Assembly: GCF_003346715.1 (NCBI RefSeq)
Contig: NZ_QQPQ01000007.1
Span: 62,001 to 126,000 of the forward strand
Source: Oceanispirochaeta sp. M1
GTDB lineage: Bacteria > Spirochaetota > Spirochaetia > DSM-2461
Direction: 5' to 3'
DNA: 64,000 nt
The position numbers were made by a program, and so were the translations under genes. The notes beneath the pieces are model-generated. The model was not told where the DNA came from, ran no database searches, and worked only from the letters and a program-made list of their open reading frames with translations. Every line of letters begins with the position of its first letter. Position 1 is the stretch's first letter. Shown piece after piece: positions 43,473 through 52,062 of the stretch.

Positions 43473-45314
43473 TTATCTGCTTGTTGAGCCCGGGCCTGTC
43501 GTCGTTCCTGAGCTACCGGCAGAGCCTGCGGTACTGATCCCTGATCCTTCGGCGGCAGTCTCTGCAAGTTCTGTTGTCTCCCCTGGTTCTGCAGGTTCTA
43601 CCGCAGGTTCGGGTTCCAACGGGTTGAAGAGAATACGTATAGTCTCTTTCTCTTTGCGGTGTTTAATCTTTATATAGAGTGTTTTGCTTATTGAATTATA
43701 GGCCCATCCATCTGAATAACGCTGAAAGCGTGGATCGCTTTTCCAGCGGATATTATGAAGGAAGATCCTGTCAAAGGGTTCCACTCCCTTAATTACAAGA
43801 TGATGTATCTGTCCTACAGGAAATCGGACATCAAGTTCTATGGATTGTTCCAGTTTTCTCACACTGCTGTTTTCTGCAGCGGTATAGAGCCATGCTCCGG
43901 AAGCGATCTCACTGCTGAGATCTGTTATCCTGGGAGAAAATCTTTCTTCCTGGTAGAGTGTGTAAACATCTTCGGCGGGGATTTTACCTATTTCCATAGA
44001 GGCTCTTTCTCTGGAAAAGGATATCCGTGCAGGAAGGGTACCGTCTGCTTCAGCCCTGGAAAGAATGGAGTGTGTCAGGGCAGCTGAAATATCCATTAGA
44101 TTCTGATCTGCTGTCTTTTCTGCTGCATCTTCAAGTAATTCTGCAGCCTTGAGAGAGCAGATACTGCCGGCCTCAGGGTTCTCGGGGTGAAAAATGTAGA
44201 GACCTTCATCCAGCCAGACAATCAGGGGATAAATATTTTCTTCAATCCACGGGACAGGATCTGTCACCCCCGGATCGGAAAGAATCTCTTTAAGTTCCAT
44301 TATCTCTTTGTAGGGAGAAATCCCGCTGTTTTCACCGGAATCAAGAGTTTCTATTTCCCTTAGAAGAGTGGAGGGCGCTGTTCTTAAAAGCGCTGCGGTT
44401 CTGTTTACCACATCACCCGTATAAGGGCTGGAATACCATGACAATTCAGAACTTTTCTTCTCAGCAGCCTTCAGGAGGTCTGAGACATAAAGGGTTTCTT
44501 CATTTCTGCTGTACATTTCAGAGAGATAATAGACCAGAGCCTGTTCAGAGAAAGCCGGCATACCTTCAGGCATTTTTAAGCTTCCTGTATTTTTATCAAA
44601 ACGCTGTGTCCAGCCTTTATAGGCCTTGTCTTTATAATCACTGATGGTTTGAGCCTTATTGGGAATAATCTTATCGCTGTCCGCCAACCATTCAAAGGCG
44701 GTTCTTCCCAATCCCGGGGCTTCGTCCTTGAGACTGACAATGGAAGTGACATGGTCTTTCATCGAAATGATAAGAGATCCATTTCTGTGTTCAATACCTG
44801 AAACGCTGTCAAGAAAATAACTACTGGTTCCGTCACTCAGTATTATCCGCATCTGCTCATCCTGACTGATCTGAAAACTATCCTGGGCTTTTACACTCAC
44901 AATCAGCTCTTTAACCGGTGGAATTGTCTGAGGAACAGTGACTTCTATACTGCTGTCGCTATTCTGAGATATAATTTTGATACTGATGTCGTATTTAAAA
45001 TGAAGAATTATACCGTTTTCAATAACTTCAAGTTCCTGAACCGATAGTTCTCTGACAATATCATCTTCTGTGATGACCTGCAGTTTCTTTCCTCTGGAAA
45101 AATCGATCTGTAAACCGTTTGTAAAAACGGATAATTTATTTATTGAGCTAGGTGAAAGACCGGTTTCTACCGTTCTTGAACCCTTGTATGAGACATTTTG
45201 TACAACTAGAGACATCTCCTCAAAACGAGAAAAATGGTAAAATAAAAAGAGTAGCATAAATAATGCATATATAATGGGAACTGCTTTGAGAATGGGCTTG
45301 TACTTACGTTTCAT
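43473..45314 (-). CDS. Membrane-anchored periplasmic protein of unknown function
   Basis: 613 aa. An N-terminal basic stretch and one hydrophobic segment (IIYALFMLLFLFYHF, residues 14-28) act as an uncleaved anchor; the rest is extracytoplasmic. Beta-rich first third (30-200), then helices (SEQALVYYLSEMYSRN, AAELLEDAAEKTADQ). No enzyme motif. The last 45 residues are low-complexity Pro/Glu, then Gly/Ser/Thr (EPEPAVEPAEPGETTE..., SAGSSGTTTGPGSTS), a likely disordered tail. No close family recognised. Confidence 0.7.
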   Translation of the reverse strand: MKRKYKPILKAVPIIYALFMLLFLFYHFSRFEEMSLVVQNVSYKGSRTVETGLSPSSINKLSVFTNGLQIDFSRGKKLQVITEDDIVRELSVQELEVIENGIILHFKYDISIKIISQNSDSSIEVTVPQTIPPVKELIVSVKAQDSFQISQDEQMRIILSDGTSSYFLDSVSGIEHRNGSLIISMKDHVTSIVSLKDEAPGLGRTAFEWLADSDKIIPNKAQTISDYKDKAYKGWTQRFDKNTGSLKMPEGMPAFSEQALVYYLSEMYSRNEETLYVSDLLKAAEKKSSELSWYSSPYTGDVVNRTAALLRTAPSTLLREIETLDSGENSGISPYKEIMELKEILSDPGVTDPVPWIEENIYPLIVWLDEGLYIFHPENPEAGSICSLKAAELLEDAAEKTADQNLMDISAALTHSILSRAEADGTLPARISFSRERASMEIGKIPAEDVYTLYQEERFSPRITDLSSEIASGAWLYTAAENSSVRKLEQSIELDVRFPVGQIHHLVIKGVEPFDRIFLHNIRWKSDPRFQRYSDGWAYNSISKTLYIKIKHRKEKETIRILFNPLEPEPAVEPAEPGETTELAETAAEGSGISTAGSAGSSGTTTGPGSTSR

Positions 45315-45499
45315 ATGGCCCGAATATTACCAATAGGAAAGTAAAAAAGCAACCTTGTCCAAATTGGATTACAGAGGTATATTTACTTCTGTAATTCGCT
45401 TTATTTACTCTTTTCCGCCGAACATGTTTAACTTTTAAAATAATCTGAAAGCTCCAGTTCCTGTAGAACACTCTTTCAGTTCCCTTATAAGGAGATAAA

Positions 45500-46963
45500 A
45501 TGATCAAGAGCAGACTCTCAATCACAGGGGCTATTCTGCTTGCCCTTATCTTTATTACTTCATGTGGATGTGAAAGTACTCCAACAGGTAAACCGGCAGA
45601 TTCCTCTTCTGTTGAGAAACCTGAGGATTCAGGTTCAAAGAATGAAGTTGAAAAACCCGAAACACAGGACGATACTGTTTCTGAAAAACCGGTCCCGGAG
45701 GATGTGGTTGAAGAACCGACTCTTGTGGAATCCCTGAATGAACTCAGTGATGTTGAAGATACCGGAAAGGCTCTTGCCCTCCTCGAGGATGCTGATGAGC
45801 TGACCCTGGAAGAGAATATTCTTAAAGCTGTATTAATGATTTCTGAAGGACAGTTTGTCAAAGCCCGTGAGGAGCTTGATTTACTGCTTGAAGAGAATCC
45901 GGGGAATTCAGATATTCTTTACAATCAGGCAATTCTTGAAAACGCAGAGGGACACTTTCCTCAACGTGATAAAATTGTCTCTGATATCCTGAAATCTGAT
46001 CCCGATCATGAGGGTGCTCTTCTTATGAAGGGGACCGTGGATCTGGCAGCCAAGCGCTATGAAGATGCAAATAAAAGCTTTCTCCGTATACTGAAAAAGA
46101 ATCCTGATAATTTTATGGCTCTATCCGGCGGAGGTTCCGCACAGATGAATATGGATAAGCTGGAGTCCGCCATAAAACTTCTGGATATGGCTATCAAGCT
46201 GGAACCTGAGTTTGCCTATCTTTATGTGGATCGGGCACGTGCCTGGAAAGGACTCAAGAATTACGGTAAATCCGAAGATGATTACGGCAGAGCTATCGAG
46301 CTTGAACCCAATGTTGAGTGGCATTATCTGGACCGCTCCCGTATCCGTATTCAGTACTTTCATAATCTGGAAGGAGCCTGGGAGGATCTTGAGACACTGG
46401 AGTCTCTTAATCCGGACAACCTTTTTGCCAATATCTATAAGGCGGGGATTCTTGATGAGTGGGAACGGTATGATGAAGCAGAGATTTATTATGAAAAAGT
46501 TCTGGCTGCCCGTCCCAATTATGGTTATGCCCATGAACCATTGGCAAAGTATGCCTATATGAATGGTGATTTTGTAAAAGCAAAAAATCATTTTCTTCTG
46601 TCATATCAGTTTGATGACAGAGATCCTCTTTTCGCTCTTGCCGCCGCACTGTGTATGGAGAAAACGGGAGATCGAAAAAAAGCAGAATCTTTATTAAAGG
46701 AAGTAGCACCCCGAGTCATAAGAGACAGTGTGGAATATGAAATGTTCCGCTATTATCTCCAACCGGGATCCAACTTTTTTATAACAGATAAAATAGCAAA
46801 AGAAAGTAATGAAGACCTACGCAGCCGTATGTATTTCTATCTGGGTGCCAGAGATGACCTTAATGGTCTGAGAAAAACTGCACTGGCCAGTTATGAAATG
46901 GTTGAAGATTCGACCGGCTTTTTTGAGTCGGATCTGGCTGCCTGGGAAAGGAATAATCCATGA
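45500..46963 (+). CDS. TPR-repeat lipoprotein
   Basis: 487 aa. Lipobox FITSC gives lipidated Cys22. Residues 25-85 are an acidic Pro/Glu-rich linker. From about 90, TPR-like helix pairs: AREELDLLLEENPGNSDILYNQAILENAEG, FLRILKKNPDNFMALSGGGSAQMN, AIKLLDMAIKLEPEFAYLYVDRARAWKG, YGRAIELEPNVEWHYLDRSRIR and more to about 420. Probably a scaffold at the outer or inner membrane. AAGGAG before the ATG. Its stop overlaps the TraB start by 4 bp. Confidence 0.85.
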   Translation: MIKSRLSITGAILLALIFITSCGCESTPTGKPADSSSVEKPEDSGSKNEVEKPETQDDTVSEKPVPEDVVEEPTLVESLNELSDVEDTGKALALLEDADELTLEENILKAVLMISEGQFVKAREELDLLLEENPGNSDILYNQAILENAEGHFPQRDKIVSDILKSDPDHEGALLMKGTVDLAAKRYEDANKSFLRILKKNPDNFMALSGGGSAQMNMDKLESAIKLLDMAIKLEPEFAYLYVDRARAWKGLKNYGKSEDDYGRAIELEPNVEWHYLDRSRIRIQYFHNLEGAWEDLETLESLNPDNLFANIYKAGILDEWERYDEAEIYYEKVLAARPNYGYAHEPLAKYAYMNGDFVKAKNHFLLSYQFDDRDPLFALAAALCMEKTGDRKKAESLLKEVAPRVIRDSVEYEMFRYYLQPGSNFFITDKIAKESNEDLRSRMYFYLGARDDLNGLRKTALASYEMVEDSTGFFESDLAAWERNNP

Positions 46964-48165
46964 GTGAAAATTTTACTGTAGAGAATGAAAGCGATACGGT
47001 AAGCCGTATCAGAATGGGAGAACGGGAGATCCTGATCCTTGGTACTGCCCATGTTTCTCTAGACAGTGTAGATGAAGTTACCAATACAATCCGTGAGGAA
47101 CTCCCTGACAGGATCTGTGTCGAAATAGATGCCGGACGTTATCAGTCTCTCTCCAAGGATGAGAAGTGGCAGCAGATGGATCTGACTAAAGTATTCAAAG
47201 AGAAGAAGGGATTTCTTCTTCTTGCCAATCTTGTGATGACCTCCTTTCAGAGAAAGGTCGGGAACAATACGGGAATTAAACCCGGTGAAGATATGAAGAT
47301 GGCCGTTGAAGTAGCCAAAGAACTCTCCATTCCCTTTTCATTCAGTGACCGTCCTGTACAGATGACACTGCAGAGAGCCTGGGCAAAGAGTAGTTTATGG
47401 AACAAGATGAAACTTCTGGCTTCACTGATCAGCTCTGTTTTTGCCAACGAAAAAGTTGATGCCCAGGAGGTCGAATCCCTTAAGGAAAAGGGAGCTCTTG
47501 AGGATATGATGAATGAACTCTCCGATTATCTGCCCTCTGTCAAAGAGGTTCTTATTGATGAGCGGGATCAGTATCTGGCAAGCAATATTTTTGAAGCTCC
47601 CGGAAACAAGGTTATTGCCGTTGTGGGTGCGGGACATATGAATGGAATCGTCCGCTGGATTGAGGATCTGCATAATGGAAACAAGAAAGTGGATCTGAAA
47701 GAGATCTCTACTCTTCCTCCCAGAAGTATGGGCAGTAAGATGATCCCCTGGATCATTCCGGCTCTTATTCTGGCCATTGTGGTTACCGGTTTTGTTACAT
47801 CAGGTGTGGACGTTGGATTGAGAATGCTTCTGGTCTGGGTTCTGGCTAATGGAACACTGGCGGCTTTAGGAGCTATTCTGGCATTGGCTCATCCTCTGAC
47901 CGTTCTGTGTTCATTTCTGGCGGCACCTATTACCAGTATGAATCCTACAATCGGAGTGGGAATGGTTTCCGGAATAATGGAATACTTCTTCAGAAAACCA
48001 AGAGTACATGATATGGAGACGCTGCAGGATGATGTAACCACCCTTAAAGGATGGTACAGAAACAGAATATCCAGGATTCTGCTGGTATTCTTCTTCTCCT
48101 CTCTGGGAAGTTCTATCGGAACTTTCTACGCGCTGCCCCGGATTTCAATGCTACTGGGGGGCTGA
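46960..48165 (+). CDS. TraB-family membrane protein
   Basis: 401 aa. N-terminal half (about 20-235) has the TraB/GumN-type conserved points: TAHVSLDSVDEV (near residue 27), CVEIDAGRY, and GAGHMNGIVRWI (near 225). About four hydrophobic segments follow from 260 to 395 (IPWIIPALILAIVVTGF, MLLVWVLANGTLAALGAILAL and others). TraB proteins may be metal-dependent proteases in other bacteria; here this is only a family call. It overlaps the TPR lipoprotein gene by 4 bp and radA by 15 bp at the convergent end. Confidence 0.85.
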   Translation: MSENFTVENESDTVSRIRMGEREILILGTAHVSLDSVDEVTNTIREELPDRICVEIDAGRYQSLSKDEKWQQMDLTKVFKEKKGFLLLANLVMTSFQRKVGNNTGIKPGEDMKMAVEVAKELSIPFSFSDRPVQMTLQRAWAKSSLWNKMKLLASLISSVFANEKVDAQEVESLKEKGALEDMMNELSDYLPSVKEVLIDERDQYLASNIFEAPGNKVIAVVGAGHMNGIVRWIEDLHNGNKKVDLKEISTLPPRSMGSKMIPWIIPALILAIVVTGFVTSGVDVGLRMLLVWVLANGTLAALGAILALAHPLTVLCSFLAAPITSMNPTIGVGMVSGIMEYFFRKPRVHDMETLQDDVTTLKGWYRNRISRILLVFFFSSLGSSIGTFYALPRISMLLGG

Positions 48166-49521
48166 GAAAACAAGGCGGATAGCCTCTTTAATATCCCGGG
48201 CGATGATAGGGCTTTTCCCCTTCCAATCCCGGGTCTCCTTGGATTTTCCTGATATCAGAATACGTTTGAATCCCATCTCTTCGGCTGCTTTGAGGCGCCG
48301 GCGCAGATGGGGAACAGGACGGATCTCACCGGTAAGGCTCATTTCACCAAGGGCAATCAGATCCGAGGGGAGCTTTATTCCTGTACGTGCTGAATAAATT
48401 GCCAGTGCCAGAGGGAGTTCCATCCCGATTTCGGCAATTTTCATGCCTCCTGCCACATTAATATAGATATCCTGATCGGAGAATTTGATCCCCAGATGTT
48501 TTTCCATTATGGCGGCAACCCTTGAGATTCTGCTGCTCTCCACCCTGTCTGAAAATATTCTGGATATAGCACCCTTTGCGGGTACTGTAAGAGACTGGAT
48601 TTCTACAAGTAGAACCCGTGAACCTTCAAATACCGGAGCAACCGAGATTCCTGCGGGGAGTTCACCGTCCCGGTTTTCCAGAAACAGACCTTCCGGATGG
48701 CTGACCTGTTCCAGTCCTTTGGAGCTCATATTGAACAATCCAATTTCATCCACAGATCCAAAACGGTTTTTAGTGGACCTCAGTATACGCAGTTCGTTGC
48801 CTGAGTGGTCAAAATAGAGAACGGTATCCACCATATGCTCTATGACCTTGGGGCCTGCTATTGAGCCCTCCTTGGTTACATGTGCTATAAGAAAAAGGAC
48901 TGAGTTTCTGCTGCGGACCCAGTTAATCAGCTCAAAGCATCCATACTTAAGCTGGTTAACTGTCCCGGGGACAATGCCCTGGGATGGGGACTGAACGGTC
49001 TGTATGGAATCTATGATAACCATTCCGGGTTTTCTCTTTTCCAGAGTCTCCAGAATCTCCTCAATCCTTGATTCACAGTAAATAATGAGATTATCTGAAT
49101 CTATTCCCAGTCTGTCGGCTCTTAACTTTATCTGTCCCGGGGATTCCTCACCTGAGATGTAGAGAACCTCATTATCCTGAGCCGCCATCATGGCTATCTG
49201 CAGCATAAGAGTAGATTTTCCTATTCCCGGTTCTCCGCCGAGAAGAATGGCTGAACCTTCTACAAGACCACCTCCGAGAACCTGGTCGGCTTCAGGAATT
49301 CCGGTACTGCGTCGTTCTTTATTTTCAATTTTTATGCTCTTCAGACTGCTGGGCACGGAAGCAGGCGCTGAAAAACCGGAGGGAGAAATTGGTGCTGAGG
49401 GAAGGGATCTTTCTTTAAAGCTGTTCCACTCCCCGCATCCGGGGCAGCGGCCGAGCCATTTAGGCTCTTCATGGCCGCAGGAGGAACAGCAGAAAACGGT
49501 CTTGTTTTTTGATTTTGCCAT
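48151..49521 (-). CDS. radA: DNA repair protein RadA (Sms)
   Basis: Branch-migration helicase of recombination. 456 aa. Zinc finger CSSCGHEEPKWLGRCPGC (near 8-28), Walker A GGEPGIGKST (near 95), KNRFG motif (near 250), and a Lon-protease-like C-terminal domain (about 290-450). A GTG at 49524 one codon upstream is also possible; no clear ribosome site for either. 21 bp after the cyclophilin-FKBP gene. Confidence 0.94.
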   Translation of the reverse strand: MAKSKNKTVFCCSSCGHEEPKWLGRCPGCGEWNSFKERSLPSAPISPSGFSAPASVPSSLKSIKIENKERRSTGIPEADQVLGGGLVEGSAILLGGEPGIGKSTLMLQIAMMAAQDNEVLYISGEESPGQIKLRADRLGIDSDNLIIYCESRIEEILETLEKRKPGMVIIDSIQTVQSPSQGIVPGTVNQLKYGCFELINWVRSRNSVLFLIAHVTKEGSIAGPKVIEHMVDTVLYFDHSGNELRILRSTKNRFGSVDEIGLFNMSSKGLEQVSHPEGLFLENRDGELPAGISVAPVFEGSRVLLVEIQSLTVPAKGAISRIFSDRVESSRISRVAAIMEKHLGIKFSDQDIYINVAGGMKIAEIGMELPLALAIYSARTGIKLPSDLIALGEMSLTGEIRPVPHLRRRLKAAEEMGFKRILISGKSKETRDWKGKSPIIARDIKEAIRLVFSAPQ

Positions 49522-49542
49522 CACACCAAGATCAGGGGTTTT

Positions 49543-50556
49543 CTACTGAAAGTCAACCAGTTCTATATCAAAAACAAGCCATGCATCCGGGGGGATGGGA
49601 CCGTAGCCGTTCTTTCCATATGCAAGTTCGGGGGGGAGAACGATTGTTCTTTTCTCTCCGCTCTGCATACTGATGGCAGTCTCAACCCACCCTGGAATGA
49701 CACCGTCCACACCGATGGTGAACTGAAAAGGTTCACCCCTGCGGTAGGAACTGTCGAATTCCTGGCCGTCCAGGAGACGACCTGAATAATGCATACGAAC
49801 AGTACTTCCGGGACGGGGCTTTCCACCCTCTCCGTAGTTTGTAATCTTATAAAAGATTCCTGTTTCAGACTGCTGTATGTTATCACCCATTTCTTCAAGG
49901 ACTGCTGCCACTTCCGGCTGCTCTTCGGCAAATAGCTCTCTCTGTTCTAAACGGGCTTTGCCAATCATCTCATTGACTGATTCTGCATCGGGACGAAAGG
50001 CCTGAGCCTTGCTGCCGACCCTTATGATGCTGACTGAGTTGACTGTGTCTCCTCTTTTCAGCTTCATCAGAGTCTTCTGTCCTGACTGGAGCTGACCGAA
50101 GGCTGTATACTTTCTGTTAAGAAAGGGATCTCCCGAGATCATCAGCATCAGCTGGCTTCCGTGATCTTCTCCACTCTGAGATACCATAACAAGTGAGCCT
50201 GGTGTTCCGGTTGAAAGGAGAGCTCCTCTCTCCCGGGGGATCGTATAATCCACACCGCCGTCACCGCTTCCTTCGGGATCTCCCAGAAAAAGGGCATAGC
50301 CTTTTATTTCATGAAAGAATTTCTGGCCGGTATAGTAGGGACCTGAAGGATCAGTTTCCATTTTTCCTTCAGCCAGTGCAACAAAGTTGGATACAGTCCT
50401 GGGCAGACGCTCATAGTTCAGCAGAAAAAGGAGGTCTCCCTTTCTGGTTGAAAAGCGGGCGTAGAGTCCCGGTGGAAGTTCCTTCTCTTCTGCAGACAGC
50501 AGTAGAGGGCTTGCAAGACATAGGATCATCAGAATCCAAAGGATTTTATGCTTCAT
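49543..50556 (-). CDS. Periplasmic cyclophilin-FKBP fusion with degenerate cyclophilin domain
   Basis: 337 aa, signal peptide (LILCLASPLLLSA). A cyclophilin-type domain (about 30-180) followed by an FKBP domain (250-335). The FKBP part is intact: HYSGRLLDGQEFDSSYRRGEPF, GWVETAISM, PPELAYG. The cyclophilin active site is not: the catalytic Arg motif FHRVI reads FFHEI, Gln of MQGGDP-like region is Leu (LFLGDP), and GSQFFI and H-T-I-F read GSQLML and Y-T-A-F. Prolyl isomerisation is likely done by the FKBP half. Tandem copy of the next gene upstream. Confidence 0.9.
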   Translation of the reverse strand: MKHKILWILMILCLASPLLLSAEEKELPPGLYARFSTRKGDLLFLLNYERLPRTVSNFVALAEGKMETDPSGPYYTGQKFFHEIKGYALFLGDPEGSGDGGVDYTIPRERGALLSTGTPGSLVMVSQSGEDHGSQLMLMISGDPFLNRKYTAFGQLQSGQKTLMKLKRGDTVNSVSIIRVGSKAQAFRPDAESVNEMIGKARLEQRELFAEEQPEVAAVLEEMGDNIQQSETGIFYKITNYGEGGKPRPGSTVRMHYSGRLLDGQEFDSSYRRGEPFQFTIGVDGVIPGWVETAISMQSGEKRTIVLPPELAYGKNGYGPIPPDAWLVFDIELVDFQ

Positions 50557-50586
50557 AAAAATTTTTCTCCAGGTCCGCTTATTATA

Positions 50587-51615
50587 TTAGAAATCGAGGA
50601 GTTCAACCTCAAATACGAGCCATGCATCAGGAGGAATAACACCACCGGCTCCTCTGCTTCCGTAGGCAAGTTCGGGAGGAAGAATAATAGTTCTTTTTTC
50701 TCCCTTTTTCATATCCAGAAGAGTTTCATCCCAACCGGCAATAACACGTCCGCCGCCTGCAGGGAACTCAAAAGGAGTTCCTCTGTCAACAGAGCTGTCG
50801 AATGTGCGTCCGTCAAGAAACATTCCGGTGTAATGAACTTTTACGTTTGTACCTTTGGAAGGTTTTGGTCCGGAACCTTCTTTTTCAATTATATAGCGGA
50901 TTCCTGAATCAGAAACCTCGGCATCAGGCCATTTTTTGTTAATTTCATCTATCATGACTTTTTGAGCCTCCTCATTGCGTCTGATTTCATCACCCGACAG
51001 ATCTTCCAGGGCGGCATCAAAGGCTTTCTGGTCATTCTTGAAAGCTTCAGCAGCCTTACCGATGCGGATAATTTCAACAGTCTTGATTTTATCATTCTGT
51101 TTGATGCTGTTTACGACGTTCATTCCTTCAACAACATGTCCAAAAATAGTGTGTTTTCCCTGAAGCCATGCAGTTTCAACATGGGTGATGAAAAATTGAC
51201 TACCATTTGTTCCCGGTCCGGAATTGGCCATGGCCAGTATACCTGGGCCGTCAAACTGAAGGCTGTTGTCAATTTCATCGGGAAAGTTATATCCCGGGCC
51301 GCCGGAACCTGTACCGGTGGGGTCTCCACCCTGTACCATAAAGTCGTCGATGACTCTGTGGAATTTTAGACCATCGTAGTATTTACCCTTACTGTTAGCA
51401 TCGATCTTTCCTTCTGCCAGACCTGTGAAGTTGATAACTGTCAGAGGAGTTTTTTCAAACTCAAGACTTATCAGTATTTCACCTCTGGTGGTATCGATTA
51501 GGGCATACATACCGGCATCGAGTTTTTTCGTATCAATTGCACTTGCACTCATAGTTGTTGTTATGAGCAGCACAGCTGTCAGCAGTAGATTCTTAAGAGA
51601 GTAGAGCTGCTTCAT
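50587..51615 (-). CDS. Periplasmic cyclophilin-FKBP fusion peptidyl-prolyl isomerase
   Basis: 342 aa from the ATG at 51615, which has AGGAGG 4 bp upstream; an ATG at 51666 would extend into the promoter region and lacks one. Signal peptide (LLLTAVLLITTTMSASA). Cyclophilin domain (about 30-185) with intact active site FHRVIDDFMVQGGDPTG, ANSGPGTNGSQFFIT and KHTIFG, then a linker and an FKBP domain (HYTGMFLDGRTFDSSVDRG, GWDETLLDMKKGEKR). So two independent isomerase folds are joined. Acts on proline bonds of exported proteins. 30 bp upstream of its degenerate paralogue. Confidence 0.92.
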   Translation of the reverse strand: MKQLYSLKNLLLTAVLLITTTMSASAIDTKKLDAGMYALIDTTRGEILISLEFEKTPLTVINFTGLAEGKIDANSKGKYYDGLKFHRVIDDFMVQGGDPTGTGSGGPGYNFPDEIDNSLQFDGPGILAMANSGPGTNGSQFFITHVETAWLQGKHTIFGHVVEGMNVVNSIKQNDKIKTVEIIRIGKAAEAFKNDQKAFDAALEDLSGDEIRRNEEAQKVMIDEINKKWPDAEVSDSGIRYIIEKEGSGPKPSKGTNVKVHYTGMFLDGRTFDSSVDRGTPFEFPAGGGRVIAGWDETLLDMKKGEKRTIILPPELAYGSRGAGGVIPPDAWLVFEVELLDF

Positions 51616-51664
51616 ATTTCCTCCTGTATTTAAATAGAAACCGGTAATCGGTGATAGGTTACTC

Positions 51665-51680
51665 AAAATACCGGTATTTT
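51665..51680. promoter_or_regulatory. 16-bp perfect palindrome, candidate operator
   Basis: AAAATACCGGTATTTT reads the same on both strands. It lies just downstream of the predicted start site of the isomerase gene, where a repressor dimer could block transcription. No regulator is known. Confidence 0.4.
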
Positions 51681-51687
51681 TGTCCAG

Positions 51688-51716
51688 AGCATATCATTAA
51701 AGCTCTGTTGAATCAA
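51688..51716 (-). promoter_or_regulatory. Possible promoter of the tandem isomerase genes
   Basis: On the minus strand TTGATT (51716-51711), 17 bp, TATGCT (51693-51688). Each box has two mismatches to consensus. Confidence 0.35.
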
Positions 51717-51793
51717 TTCTGCAGAGCTTCAGGAGGCATACTGAGAGAGAATAATTCCCTGGAATTCCAAAACAGATAAATTATCCTCCAACT

Positions 51794-51877
51794 ATGAGAA
51801 AATTTATTTTGTTTCTATTCTTCACTTTTCTCACTGCCTCCTTACTCCCTGTACAGGAGAGTTCTGAAAAAAACTGA
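51794..51877 (+). CDS. Tiny secreted-peptide-like ORF, perhaps a remnant
   Basis: 27 codons (MRKFILFLFFTFLTASLLPV..., then TGA at 51875). The start is a typical signal peptide. After the TGA the same frame stays open to 51970, giving 58 codons in all, so it may be a decayed secreted-protein gene. No ribosome site, and it overlaps the pheST promoter region. This stretch (51616-52193), the only gap above 300 bp, also holds the palindrome, the promoters and the pheST attenuator. Confidence 0.3.
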   Translation: MRKFILFLFFTFLTASLLPVQESSEKN

Positions 51878-51944
51878 TGGGATCCGATGATGACGGGGCA
51901 ATCGTTTTTGTTATGGGTAATTCCTGGCGTTAGGGCTTGTTATG

Positions 51945-51973
51945 TTGACAGCTCACTGAGAACTCTATAAAAT
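51945..51973 (+). promoter_or_regulatory. Sigma-70-type promoter of pheST
   Basis: TTGACA (51945-51950), 17 bp, TAAAAT (51968-51973). Predicted start near 51980, only about 5 nt before the leader-peptide ATG at 51985, so the leader mRNA is nearly leaderless. Confidence 0.65.
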
Positions 51974-51984
51974 TACGATAATTT

Positions 51985-52062
51985 ATGAGAAAGCCCAAAT
52001 TTTACTTTTTTAACTTTTATTTCTTCTTTTTTATCAATGGGGAAACCCCGGGGCTTACTTAA
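51985..52062 (+). CDS. Phe-rich leader peptide of pheST
   Basis: 25 codons: MRKPK, then an alternation of Phe and Tyr, then INGETPGLT and TAA. Phe occurs at residues 6, 8, 9, 11 and 13-16 (eight of eleven positions), Tyr at 7 and 12. Such a peptide makes a ribosome stall when charged tRNA-Phe is short. There is no Shine-Dalgarno, but the predicted transcript starts about 5 nt upstream. Analogous leaders are pheL and pheM of E. coli. It lies directly in front of the mutually exclusive hairpins of the pheST leader. Confidence 0.78.
   Translation: MRKPKFYFFNFYFFFFINGETPGLT

Noticed and set aside
51875-51877. Possible Sec-TGA in the small ORF.
   Set aside because: No SECIS-like structure seen and the selenium genes fit the labile-cofactor type; decay is simpler.
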